Below, piece by piece: positions 14,379 through 22,036 of a stretch of 64,000 nt of DNA. The stretch comes from Modestobacter sp. DSM 44400 (GTDB taxonomy: Bacteria > Actinomycetota > Actinomycetes > Mycobacteriales > Geodermatophilaceae). The DNA lies in assembly GCF_900107175.1 (NCBI RefSeq), contig NZ_FNOZ01000012.1, positions 38,069-102,068 on the forward strand, read 5' to 3'. Within the stretch, counting starts at the first letter, position 1; the number at the start of each line of letters is the position of its first letter. The position numbers and the translations under genes are program-made. Under the pieces are notes generated by a model. The model was not told the origin of the DNA and did not search any database. It worked only from the letters and a program-made list of their open reading frames with translations.

Positions 14379-16133
14379 TTGGAACACCGCGCCACCGCAC
14401 GCCGGCCGTACCCGTCCCGGGTGCGGCCGGCGGCAGCGCTCCTCGTGCTGCTCGCCCTGCTCACCGCCTGCGGCAGCGGCAACAGCGGGGCCGCCGGGGT
14501 CCCCACCCAGGCGGGGAAGCCCGACGCCGGCGTCACCGGCGTTCGCTCCCCGTCCACCGAGCCTGGCGGGACGCTGCGCCTGGTCTCCGGGCCCGTCGAC
14601 AGCCTGGACCCGCAGCGCTCCTACGTCTCGGGCATGTGGAACCTGATGCGGCTCTACACCCGCACGCTGGTCACCTACGCAGCCGAGCCCGGCCACACCG
14701 ACGAGCTGGTGCCCGACCTCGCCACCGACCTCGGCACCTCACCCGACGGTGGTCGGACCTGGACCTTCACCCTCCGCGACGGCGTCCGGTTCGAGACCGG
14801 GGCGCCGATCACCTCCCGCGACGTCAAGTACGGCATCGAGCGGTCCTTCGCCTCCGACGTGATCGTCGGGGGCCCCACCTACGTCGTGGACCTGCTCGAC
14901 GACCCGGCCGACCAGTACGCCGGCCCCTACCAGGACGAGACCGACGGCCGCCTCGGGCTGGCCTCGGTGGCCACGCCGGACGACCGGACGATCGTGTTCA
15001 CCCTGACCACCGCCACGCCGGACTTCCCGTTCGTGATGGCGCTGCCCTCCTCCAGCCCGGTGCCCTCCGACGCGGACACCGGCGCGGGCTACGGCAGCGA
15101 CCCGGTCTCCTCCGGTCCCTATGCGATCACCTCGGTCGACCCCGAGGCCGGGATCGTGTTGGACCGCAATCCGCAGTGGGACCCCGCGACCGACGACGTC
15201 CGCAGTGCCCTGCCCGACCGGGTCGTGCTGCACCCGGGGCTGTCGGGGGTCGCCCGCGACCAGGCGCTGCTGGCCGGCTCGGCCGATGCCGACCTCTCCG
15301 GCACCGGCGTGCAGCCGGCGACCACCAGCCGGATGGCCGACACCGGCATCGCCGGCCGGATCGACGACGTGACCACCGGCGCGGTGCGGCTGCTGGCCCT
15401 GCCGACCACCGTGGCGCCGATGGACAACGTCGACTGCAGGGCGGCGGTGGCCGCCGTCGTGGACCGCGCCGCCGTCCAGGACGTGCTCGGCGGCGCCGGG
15501 AGCGCCGTCCGCTCCTCCCAGCTGTGGCCGCGTGCCCTCACGGGCGCCCCCCAGGACCCCGACGTGGCGCCGGACCTGGACGCCGCCCGCGCCGCCCTGA
15601 CCAGATGCGGCAAGCCCGACGGCTTCAGCACCGTGCTCGCCGTCGCCGACGCGCCCAGCATCGTCAAGGTGGCCCGGTCCATCGCCGACGACCTGGCCCA
15701 GGTGGGCATCCAGGCCGAGGTGCGCCCGCTGGACCCCACCACCTACTACGCCGCCGACGTCGGTAAGCCGGCCAACGTGACCGGCCAGGGCTACGGCATC
15801 GTGCTGGCCACCTGGACGGCGGACTTCCCGACCGCTGCCTCGTTCCTGGTACCGCTCGTCGACGGCCGCTCCGTGCGGGACGTCGGCAACACCAACTACG
15901 CCCGGCTGGCCGACCCCGCGGTCGACGCCGCCGTCGACGCCGCGCGGGCCGCTCCGGACCCCCCTGCCGCGAGCGAAGCGTGGCGACAGGTGCTCACCGC
16001 CGTGTCGGCGACCTCCGCCTACGTGCCGCTGGCCGAGAACCGGGTGCAGCTGCTGGCCGGGCAACGGCTGCGCAACGGCGTGGTCATGCAGCCCTACGGT
16101 GGCTACGACGTCGCCACCGCTGGGGTCAGCTGA
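14379..16133 (+). CDS. ABC transporter substrate-binding lipoprotein, family 5 (oligopeptide/solute type)
   Basis: A 584-residue extracytoplasmic solute receptor. The N-terminus has Arg residues, a Leu-rich core and a lipobox LLTAC with the lipidated Cys at residue 31 from TTG 14379; GTG 14421 is an alternative start closer to the signal peptide. The body has SBP_bac_5 features: GGTLRLV, DPQRSYVSGMWNL, a WTFTLRDGVRFETGAPIT segment, and a SSGPYAI region. No permease or ATPase gene is adjacent, so it is an orphan receptor sitting between tpiA and secG, which are usually neighbours or near neighbours in actinobacteria. The transported solute cannot be told; peptides or nickel-like ligands are typical of the family. 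Confidence 0.88.
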   Translation: MEHRATARRPYPSRVRPAAALLVLLALLTACGSGNSGAAGVPTQAGKPDAGVTGVRSPSTEPGGTLRLVSGPVDSLDPQRSYVSGMWNLMRLYTRTLVTYAAEPGHTDELVPDLATDLGTSPDGGRTWTFTLRDGVRFETGAPITSRDVKYGIERSFASDVIVGGPTYVVDLLDDPADQYAGPYQDETDGRLGLASVATPDDRTIVFTLTTATPDFPFVMALPSSSPVPSDADTGAGYGSDPVSSGPYAITSVDPEAGIVLDRNPQWDPATDDVRSALPDRVVLHPGLSGVARDQALLAGSADADLSGTGVQPATTSRMADTGIAGRIDDVTTGAVRLLALPTTVAPMDNVDCRAAVAAVVDRAAVQDVLGGAGSAVRSSQLWPRALTGAPQDPDVAPDLDAARAALTRCGKPDGFSTVLAVADAPSIVKVARSIADDLAQVGIQAEVRPLDPTTYYAADVGKPANVTGQGYGIVLATWTADFPTAASFLVPLVDGRSVRDVGNTNYARLADPAVDAAVDAARAAPDPPAASEAWRQVLTAVSATSAYVPLAENRVQLLAGQRLRNGVVMQPYGGYDVATAGVS

Positions 16134-16142
16134 CAGCCTCGG

Positions 16143-16257
16143 GAGCATCGCAGCGAGCGACGGAGCCGACAGGGAGTGAGCATCGCAGCGAGCGCCAGCG
16201 AGCGAGGAGCGGAGCGACCGCGGAGGCGACCCGGGCGCGCAGCGAGCGAGGAGCGGA
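16143..16257 (+). repeat. Local direct repeats rich in GCGAGCG
   Basis: GAGCATCGCAGCGAGCG occurs at 16143-16159 and 16178-16194 (35 bp apart), and CAGCGAGCGAGGAGCGGA at 16196-16213 and 16240-16257. They fill most of the 250-nt gap between the ABC binding protein and secG, which holds no gene. Role unknown. Confidence 0.7.
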
Positions 16258-16306
16258 CCGGGGCGCGGAAGCTGACGGGTGACGGAGTCGACTGAGCCGC
16301 GTCGGT

Positions 16307-16312
16307 TAGGCT
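16307..16312 (+). promoter_or_regulatory. -10-like box for secG
   Basis: TAGGCT, the same hexamer as the gap promoter; it would give a leader of about 66 nt with AGGAG ahead of the ATG at 16385. No good -35 is evident. Confidence 0.35.
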
Positions 16313-16384
16313 GGAGCGTCGAGAGCCCCCGACCGTCCGGGTGCGGAACCCACACCCCGTGGTCCACGGGACAGGAGACTGACA

Positions 16385-16615
16385 ATGGAGCTCGTCCTCA
16401 ACGTGCTGCTGGTGCTGACCAGCGTGCTGCTCATCGTGCTGATCCTGCTGCACCGCGGGAAGGGCGGCGGTCTGTCGTCGATGTTCGGCGGCGCGGTGTC
16501 CTCCCAGCTGTCCGGCTCCTCGGTGGTGGAGAAGAACCTCAACCGGCTGACCGTGTTCGCCGGGCTGGTCTGGGCCGTCTGCATCATCGGTCTGGGCATC
16601 CTGATCAAGGCCTGA
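16385..16615 (+). CDS. secG: Preprotein translocase subunit SecG
   Basis: A 76-residue membrane protein with two transmembrane helices (about residues 4-22 and 53-73) joined by the conserved loop HRGKGGGLSSMFGG. It stimulates SecYEG-dependent export. Start ATG 16385 follows ACAGGAGACTGACA. Located downstream of tpiA, as is common in actinobacteria, here separated from it by the orphan lipoprotein. Confidence 0.97.
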   Translation: MELVLNVLLVLTSVLLIVLILLHRGKGGGLSSMFGGAVSSQLSGSSVVEKNLNRLTVFAGLVWAVCIIGLGILIKA

Positions 16616-16691
16616 GGACCAGTACGTCCCTCCCTCGCGTTTCTGTACGTAGGGTGTCCGCGTCGTGACCTGTGACCGGGCTGAAAGGCCC

Positions 16692-16697
16692 TAGACT
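16692..16697 (+). promoter_or_regulatory. -10-like box for rbpA
   Basis: TAGACT, with a TGTGAC 15 nt upstream as a weak -35. A leader of roughly 65 nt would result. Confidence 0.35.
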
Positions 16698-16767
16698 GCC
16701 GGGGCGGTGATCAACTCCGGCACCGCAGGACGCAGCCGCAGCTACGCGGCCATCAGGGGGAGTGATC

Positions 16768-17109
16768 GTGTCTGGTGGGAACGCGATCCGGGGAAGCCGG
16801 GTCGGCGCGGGTCCGATTGGCGAGGCCGAGCGCGGCGAGTCAGCACCCCGTCGGCGGGTGGACTTCTGGTGTGCGAACGGGCACGAGTCCCGCATCGCGT
16901 TCGCCATGGAGATCGAGATGCCGGAGACGTGGGACTGCCCGAGGTGTGGCCTGCCGGCCGGCACCGACCAGCAGAACCCACCGCCGGCGCCGCGCTCGGA
17001 GCCGTACAAGACGCATCTGGCCTACGTGCGGGAACGGCGGAGTGACGAGGACGGGGACGCCCTGCTCGAAGAGGCCCTGACCAAGCTGCGGGCCCGCCGG
17101 GGCGCCTAG
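16768..17109 (+). CDS. rbpA: RNA polymerase-binding protein RbpA
   Basis: A 113-residue actinobacteria-specific activator that binds RNA polymerase and group 1/2 sigma factors and stabilises the open complex. It shows the family features: N-terminal NAIRGSRVGAGP, zinc-site Cys/His residues in DFWCANGHE and TWDCPRCGLP, and the C-terminal sigma-interaction helix (YKTHLAYVRERRSDEDGDALLEEAL). I chose GTG 16768 (MSGGNAIRGS) over GTG 16762 because GGGGGAG at 16756-16762 is then at normal spacing. Confidence 0.96.
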   Translation: MSGGNAIRGSRVGAGPIGEAERGESAPRRRVDFWCANGHESRIAFAMEIEMPETWDCPRCGLPAGTDQQNPPPAPRSEPYKTHLAYVRERRSDEDGDALLEEALTKLRARRGA

Positions 17110-17110
17110 A

Positions 17111-17164
17111 GAAAGGCCCCCTCCTGGGTCCCCTCGCACGCTCGAGGACGCCATGGAGGGGGCC
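17111..17164 (+). repeat. Palindromic terminator-like element, copy A
   Basis: Starts two bases after the rbpA stop. Arms GGCCCCCTCC (17115-17124) and GGAGGGGGCC (17155-17164) pair perfectly; an inner stem CCTCG/CGAGG encloses CACGCT. It separates convergent rbpA and pgl and probably terminates both. Related copies lie at about 21977, 36659, 40943 and 53054. Confidence 0.75.
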
Positions 17165-17175
17165 GGAGCGCGGGT

Positions 17176-17958
17176 TCAGGCGTCCGACACGGGCAGCTTG
17201 CTGGCCGCCGCGGCGTCGAGCAGCCAGCGGGTGGCCCGCACGCCGCGGGCACCGGCCGCCGGCACCCGCATCGGCTCGGCGCCGGACAGCGCCCGCGCGA
17301 CCGCATCCGCCTTGCCCTCGCCGCTGACCAGCAGCCATACCTCCTCGGCGGAGGTGATCGCCGGGAAGCCGAGACTGACCCGGGTCGGCGGCGGCTTGGG
17401 GCAGTTCCGGACGGCGACCACCGGCCGCTCGTCGCGCGCCGCCGGTGACTCCGGGAAGATCGAGGCAACGTGCCCCTCCGGGCCCATGCCCAGCAGCAGG
17501 ACGTCGAAGCGGGGGAGCGGGCCCCCGTCCCCGGCTGCGGCGGCCAGCTCCTCGGCGTACCAGGCCGCGGCGTCCTCCGGTTCGTCGAACCCGGCGTCGG
17601 ACGAGGGCATGGGGTGCACCCGCTCCGGGTCCGTGACGACCCGGTCGAGCAGGGCCTCCTTCGCGCCGAGCTCGTTGCGCTCCGGGTCGTCGACGGGCAC
17701 GAACCGCTCGTCGCCCCACCAGACGTCCACCCCGGACCAGTCGACCACCGCGTGCTCCGGCTCGGCGGCCAGCTCGGCCACCCGCTGCAGCACTGCGGTG
17801 CCGATGCCGCCACCGGTCAGCACCACCGACGCCGTCCCGTGCACGGCCTGGGCGGCAGCCAGCCGAGCGACCAGCGCGGCGGCGACCGAGCGGGCCAGCT
17901 GCTCGGCGTCCGGCTCGATCACCACGTCCGGGATCTGCTCGTCGGCGCCCGAGGTCAC
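17176..17958 (-). CDS. pgl: 6-phosphogluconolactonase
   Basis: A 260-residue enzyme that hydrolyses 6-phosphogluconolactone, the second step of the oxidative pentose-phosphate pathway. Family motifs: VVLTGGGIGTAVLQ, WWGDERFVPVDDPERN and LLLGMGPEGHVASIFPE. GTG 17958 overlaps the opcA stop (GTGA), so it is the last gene of the tkt-tal-zwf-opcA-pgl operon and translationally coupled to opcA. A palindromic element follows its stop. Confidence 0.96.
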   Translation of the reverse strand: MTSGADEQIPDVVIEPDAEQLARSVAAALVARLAAAQAVHGTASVVLTGGGIGTAVLQRVAELAAEPEHAVVDWSGVDVWWGDERFVPVDDPERNELGAKEALLDRVVTDPERVHPMPSSDAGFDEPEDAAAWYAEELAAAAGDGGPLPRFDVLLLGMGPEGHVASIFPESPAARDERPVVAVRNCPKPPPTRVSLGFPAITSAEEVWLLVSGEGKADAVARALSGAEPMRVPAAGARGVRATRWLLDAAAASKLPVSDA

Positions 17959-19097
17959 CGGGTCACCGCCTGCTCCGCCGGCGGCGCGGACGGGTCCCCG
18001 GCCAGGTCGACGTCGTGCTCGCCGTTCAAGGCCACCTCGTCGTCGTCCTCGGAGTCGGCCGGCACGGTGGGCGCCGGCGTGTCCGGCTCGTCCGGCTGGG
18101 TCTCCGGCGCCATCGGGTCGTGCCAGATGTGGTCGCGGCACGCCGTTCGCTGCGACAGACCCGACGTGCCGGTGACTGCCTCCAGCGCCTCGCTGTAGGG
18201 CTCGTCGGGGTCCAGCCGCCGCAGCTCCTCGCCGACCAGCTCGCCGAGGGTGCGGTCGGGGAGGGCCACCACGGCGTCCGGCCGGTAGGGCTGGGTGATC
18301 ACAGCGCCGCCCTTGCGGTCGTCGTGCAGTCGGACCTCCTCGTCCTGGTCCAGCCGCAGCTGGATGCTGTCGATGCCGGCCTCGTCCGGGACGCGGTTGC
18401 TCGGCACCACCTCGATCGGGCACCCGCACCGGGAGGACAGCCAGCCGGCGACGAGCGTGGCGGTGGCGTTGGCCGTGTCCCCCTCGACCTGGCCGCCCAG
18501 CACCCGCACGGCCTCGCCGCGGCGGCCGGAGACCGAGTCCAGCGTCGAGGCCAGCGTCGCCCGCCACGGGGTGCTGCGGGTCCACGCCAGGTCGGTGTCG
18601 CCGGGGGCGTAGTCGGTGGCCCGAACGTGCAGCGCGTGGACGGGGTCCCCGGCCATCGAGGAGTCGGTGATCCGCCGGTCGGCGATGACGCCCAGGGCGT
18701 CGGTGGAGATCCGGTCCAGCGGCGCACCGTGCCACCAGGTCACCACCGGCGCGTCGGCGGCGAGCAGCGGCAGGACGACGGACTCGGCGTGCAGCCCGAG
18801 CCGGCCGTACATCCGCATCACCACGGCCTCGCCGGGGCCCAACCGGCCACCGACGAGGACCTCGGCGTCCAGCCGGGGGTCCGGCGCCTCGATGTGCCGG
18901 CGGACGACGATCAGCAGGCGACAGGGGTGGACCTCGGCGGCCGCGGTGGCGGCCTCCTCGGCCTCGGCGACCCGGGCCTCGTCGACGACGACGACCAGGG
19001 TCAGCGCCACCCCGCTCATCACCGCGCCGCCGGTGTGCCGCTGGGCGGCGAGCTCCTTGACCACCGCAGAACCGGTGGTGTCCCACAGCGTGGTCAC
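17955..19097 (-). CDS. opcA: Glucose-6-phosphate dehydrogenase assembly protein OpcA
   Basis: A 380-residue allosteric/assembly factor for Zwf, found with zwf in cyanobacteria and actinobacteria. Recognisable blocks: MTTLWDTTGSAVVKELA, MSGVALTLVVVVD, HPCRLLIVV, TWWHGAPL and the C-terminal DPxxEPYSEALEAV segment. The last 60 residues are acidic and low-complexity. GTG 19097 shares GTGA with the stop codon of the small linker ORF just upstream, whose final codons also contain the AGCGAGGAGG Shine-Dalgarno. Confidence 0.95.
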   Translation of the reverse strand: MTTLWDTTGSAVVKELAAQRHTGGAVMSGVALTLVVVVDEARVAEAEEAATAAAEVHPCRLLIVVRRHIEAPDPRLDAEVLVGGRLGPGEAVVMRMYGRLGLHAESVVLPLLAADAPVVTWWHGAPLDRISTDALGVIADRRITDSSMAGDPVHALHVRATDYAPGDTDLAWTRSTPWRATLASTLDSVSGRRGEAVRVLGGQVEGDTANATATLVAGWLSSRCGCPIEVVPSNRVPDEAGIDSIQLRLDQDEEVRLHDDRKGGAVITQPYRPDAVVALPDRTLGELVGEELRRLDPDEPYSEALEAVTGTSGLSQRTACRDHIWHDPMAPETQPDEPDTPAPTVPADSEDDDEVALNGEHDVDLAGDPSAPPAEQAVTR

Positions 19098-19174
19098 GTG
19101 TCCTCCTCGCTTGCGCTCGTCGGACCCGTGCCCGACGGTGCTCTGTTCTCGCGCGACCTCGCAAGCTCGGTCAC
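19094..19174 (-). CDS. 26-aa linker ORF coupled to opcA (copy 1 of a repeated element)
   Basis: GTG 19174 to TGA 19094. The peptide begins VTELARS, ends PTSASEEDT, and has a variable middle. Its stop overlaps the opcA start (GTGA), and its last codons contain AGCGAGGAGG, the opcA Shine-Dalgarno. AGGAAGG lies about 10 nt before its own start. A copy of identical length occurs at 54490-54570 in another operon, with 18 of 26 residues the same; differences in the LEU-4, SER-7 and ALA-21 codons are synonymous. It also contains a CGTCGG/CCGACG hairpin. Whether it is a translated coupler or a repeat DNA element that happens to be open is not settled. Confidence 0.45.
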   Translation of the reverse strand: MTELARSRENRAPSGTGPTSASEEDT

Positions 19175-19217
19175 GAGCGAGCCTTCCTGAGGTTGGCGGG
19201 CCGGGCGGCGGGCCGGG

Positions 19218-20735
19218 TCACGGCCGGCGCCATGCGCGGCCCTCGGCGGCGAGCATGTCCTCGGCCGCACGGGGTCCCCACTCGCCCGCACGGTACGGAT
19301 ACGGCTCGGTGGTGGCCCAGTACTCCTCCAACGGATCGATGACCGCCCAGGAGGCCTCCACCTCGGCGTTGCGCGGGAACAGCGTTGCGTCGCCGAGGAG
19401 CACGTCGAGCAGCAGCCGCTCGTAGGCCTCGGGGCTGGCCTCGGTGAACTGCTCGCCGTAGAGGAAGTCCATGGCCACGTCGCGCACCTCCATGACACTG
19501 CCGGGCACCTTCGACCCGAACTTCAGCGTCACGCCCTCGTCGGGCTGCACCCGGACCACCAGCTGGTTGTGTCCCAGCTCCTCGGTGTCGGTCTCGGCGA
19601 AGGGCAGGTGCGGGGCGCGGCGGAAGGACAGCGCGATCTCGGTGACCCGGCGGGGGAGCCGCTTGCCGGTGCGCAGGTAGAACGGCACGCCGGCCCAGCG
19701 GCGGGTCTCCACGCCCAGCCGGACGGCCGCGTAGGTCTCGGTGGTGGAGTCGAGGCTGACGCCCTTCTCCTGCCGGTATCCCTTGGCGCGCTGGCCGGCC
19801 AGCCAGCCCTGCTGGTACTGCCCCCGGACGGCGAAGGTCTTCATGTCCGCGGGGATCGAGACCGCGCGCAGCACCTTGAGCTTCTCGGTGCGGATCTCCT
19901 CGGCGGAGAACTCGACCGGCTCCTCCATCGCGGTGAGCGCCAGCAGCTGCAGCAGGTGGTTCTGCAGCACGTCGCGCGCGGCGCCGGTCTTCTCGTAGAA
20001 TCCGGCGCGCCCGCCGATGCCGACGTCCTCGGCCATGGTGATCTGCACCGAGTCGACGTGGTGGCCGTTCCAGATGGGCTCGAACAGCGTGTTGGCGAAC
20101 CGCAGCGCCAGCAGGTTCTGGACCGTCTCTTTGCCCAGGTAGTGGTCGATCCGGAAGACGTCGTCGGCGGTGAAGACCGAGTCGACCAGCTCGTTCAGCT
20201 CGCGGCTGGAGACCAGGTCGGTACCGAACGGCTTTTCCACGACCACCCGGCGCCAACGGTCCGGGGTGCTCTCGGCCATCCCGGTGCGCTGCATCTGCTT
20301 GAGCACGGTCGGGAACATGGCCGGCGGGATCGACAGGTAGAAGGCGGCGTTGCCGCCGATGCCGTGGCCGCCCTCCAGCTCGGCGAGGTTGCTGGCCAGC
20401 TCGTCGAAGGCGTTGTCGTCGTCGAAGGAGCCCTGGATGAAGCTGACGCTGGTGGCCAGCCGCTCCCAGACCTCCTCGCGCCACGGGGTACGGGCGTGCT
20501 CGCGGGCGGCGGAGCGGGCCAGCTCGGCGAACTCCACGTCGCCCCAGTCGCGGCGGGCGAAACCCAGCATCGCGAAGTTGGTCGGCAGCAGGCCCCGGTT
20601 GGCGAGGTCGTAGACGGCCGGCAGCAGCTTCTTGCGGGCCAGGTCCCCGGTGATTCCGAAGACGACCAGGGCGCACGGTTCCGGTACGCGCGGGAGCCGC
20701 CGGTCCCGCGGGTCACGCAGCGGGTTGGTGGGCAT
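19218..20735 (-). CDS. zwf: Glucose-6-phosphate 1-dehydrogenase
   Basis: A 505-residue NADP(+)-dependent enzyme, first step of the oxidative pentose-phosphate pathway. Coenzyme motif FGITGDLARKKLLPA near residue 27, substrate and catalytic motif RIDHYLGKE, and VEKPFGTD between them are intact, as is the downstream YLRTGKRLP. ATG 20735 is the natural start. Lies between tal (about 105 nt upstream) and opcA, with the linker ORF in the 3' gap. Confidence 0.98.
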   Translation of the reverse strand: MPTNPLRDPRDRRLPRVPEPCALVVFGITGDLARKKLLPAVYDLANRGLLPTNFAMLGFARRDWGDVEFAELARSAAREHARTPWREEVWERLATSVSFIQGSFDDDNAFDELASNLAELEGGHGIGGNAAFYLSIPPAMFPTVLKQMQRTGMAESTPDRWRRVVVEKPFGTDLVSSRELNELVDSVFTADDVFRIDHYLGKETVQNLLALRFANTLFEPIWNGHHVDSVQITMAEDVGIGGRAGFYEKTGAARDVLQNHLLQLLALTAMEEPVEFSAEEIRTEKLKVLRAVSIPADMKTFAVRGQYQQGWLAGQRAKGYRQEKGVSLDSTTETYAAVRLGVETRRWAGVPFYLRTGKRLPRRVTEIALSFRRAPHLPFAETDTEELGHNQLVVRVQPDEGVTLKFGSKVPGSVMEVRDVAMDFLYGEQFTEASPEAYERLLLDVLLGDATLFPRNAEVEASWAVIDPLEEYWATTEPYPYRAGEWGPRAAEDMLAAEGRAWRRP

Positions 20736-20840
20736 CGATTCCGTCCTTCGGGGGTTGGCAGGGGAGCCCGCCGTCCGGACGGCGAACCGGACGGCGGGCG
20801 GTCGTGCGAGGCGTGGCTCAGTCGGCAGCCGGGGATGCCG

Positions 20841-21947
20841 TCACTTCTTGTCCTCGAGCTGCTCCTTGACCGAGCCGGTCAGCTCGTCCCAGGCGTCGAC
20901 GAACTTCTGCACGCCCTCCTCCTCGAGGACGCGGAAGACGTCGTCCAGGTCGACACCGGCGTCGCTGACCGACTGCAGGACCTTCTCGGCATCCGCGTAG
21001 GTGGACTGCACCGGGGTGCCGGCCCGCCCGTGGTCGGCGTAGGCCTGCATCGTCTTCTCCGGCATCGTGTTCACCGTGTCCGGCGCCGTGAGCTCGGAGA
21101 TGTAGAGGGTGTCGGAGTACTCCGGGTTCTTGACCCCGGTCGACGCCCACAGCGGGCGCTGCGGCTTGGCGCCGTTCGCCTCCAGCGCCTTCCAGCGGTC
21201 GGAGGAGAACTCCTCCTCGTAGGCCTGGTACGCCAGCTGGGCGTTGGCGACGCCGGCCTTGCCCTGGAGCGAGGGGTCGGCCCCGGCGGCATCCAGGCGC
21301 TTGTCGATCTCGGTGTCCACCCGGGACACGAAGAACGACGCCACGGACTCGATGCCCTCGAAGGAGGCCGCCGGGTCCTCGGCCTGCCGCTGCTCGAGGC
21401 CTGCGATGTAGGCGTCTATGACCGCGCGGTAGCGCTCGAGGCTGAAGATAAGCGTGACGTTGACGCTGATGCCCGCCGCGATCGAACTGGTGATCGCGGG
21501 CAGCCCCTCGACGGTGGCCGGGATCTTGATGAACAGGTTCGGCCGGTCGACCAGCCACCACAGGTGCGCGGCCTCGGCGGCGGTGGCGTCGGTGTCGTTG
21601 GCCAGGCCGGGGGCCACCTCCAGCGACACCCGACCGTCCCGCCCGGTGCGGGCGGCGACGGGGGCCAGCAGGTCGCAGGCGTCGCGGACGTCGGCCGCGG
21701 TGATGGTCCGCAGCGCCTCCTCGACACTCACCCTGCGGACGGCCATGGCGTGCAGCTGGTCGTCGTAGGACTCCGACCCGCTGATCGCCGCGGCGAAGAT
21801 CGACGGGTTGGTGGTGACCCCGACGACGCTGCGCTCATCGACCAGCGACTGCAGGTTGCCGCTGCGGATGCGGTCGCGGGACAGGTCGTCGAGCCAGACG
21901 GCGACCCCGGCCTTCGACAGCTGTGCCAGGTTCTCGTTCTGGGTCAT
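20841..21947 (-). CDS. tal: Transaldolase
   Basis: A 368-residue long-form actinobacterial transaldolase that moves a dihydroxyacetone unit between sugar phosphates. Schiff-base Lys141 lies in [19 protein letters not shown] and [11 protein letters not shown] are also typical. ATG 21947 ([14 protein letters not shown]) is preceded by AGAAGGGC. The frame is open far upstream, antisense to nothing meaningful and inside tkt, so the longer version is discarded. Second gene of the pentose-phosphate operon. Confidence 0.97.
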   Translation of the reverse strand: MTQNENLAQLSKAGVAVWLDDLSRDRIRSGNLQSLVDERSVVGVTTNPSIFAAAISGSESYDDQLHAMAVRRVSVEEALRTITAADVRDACDLLAPVAARTGRDGRVSLEVAPGLANDTDATAAEAAHLWWLVDRPNLFIKIPATVEGLPAITSSIAAGISVNVTLIFSLERYRAVIDAYIAGLEQRQAEDPAASFEGIESVASFFVSRVDTEIDKRLDAAGADPSLQGKAGVANAQLAYQAYEEEFSSDRWKALEANGAKPQRPLWASTGVKNPEYSDTLYISELTAPDTVNTMPEKTMQAYADHGRAGTPVQSTYADAEKVLQSVSDAGVDLDDVFRVLEEEGVQKFVDAWDELTGSVKEQLEDKK

Positions 21948-21976
21948 GTCGTGCCCTTCTGTGAGTGGGGGACGGT

Positions 21977-22035
21977 GGCTCCGCTGTAGGGGCCCGCCGC
22001 GAGCTTGCGAGTGGTGGGGGACAGCGGGGTCCTTT
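21977..22035 (-). repeat. Palindromic terminator-like element, copy D, between tkt and tal
   Basis: On the minus strand it begins GAAAGGACCCCGCTGT one base behind the tkt stop and ends ACAGCGGAGCC. CCGCTGT/ACAGCGG pairs perfectly and further pairs are G-T. It matches copy C at 40943 closely in both arms and the TCGC..GCTCG centre. Being inside the operon, it could attenuate tal-zwf-opcA-pgl expression. Confidence 0.65.
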
Positions 22036-22036
22036 C

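Noticed and set aside
16143..16257. CRISPR-like direct repeats
   Set aside because: Only two copies of each short repeat, irregular spacing, no cas genes.
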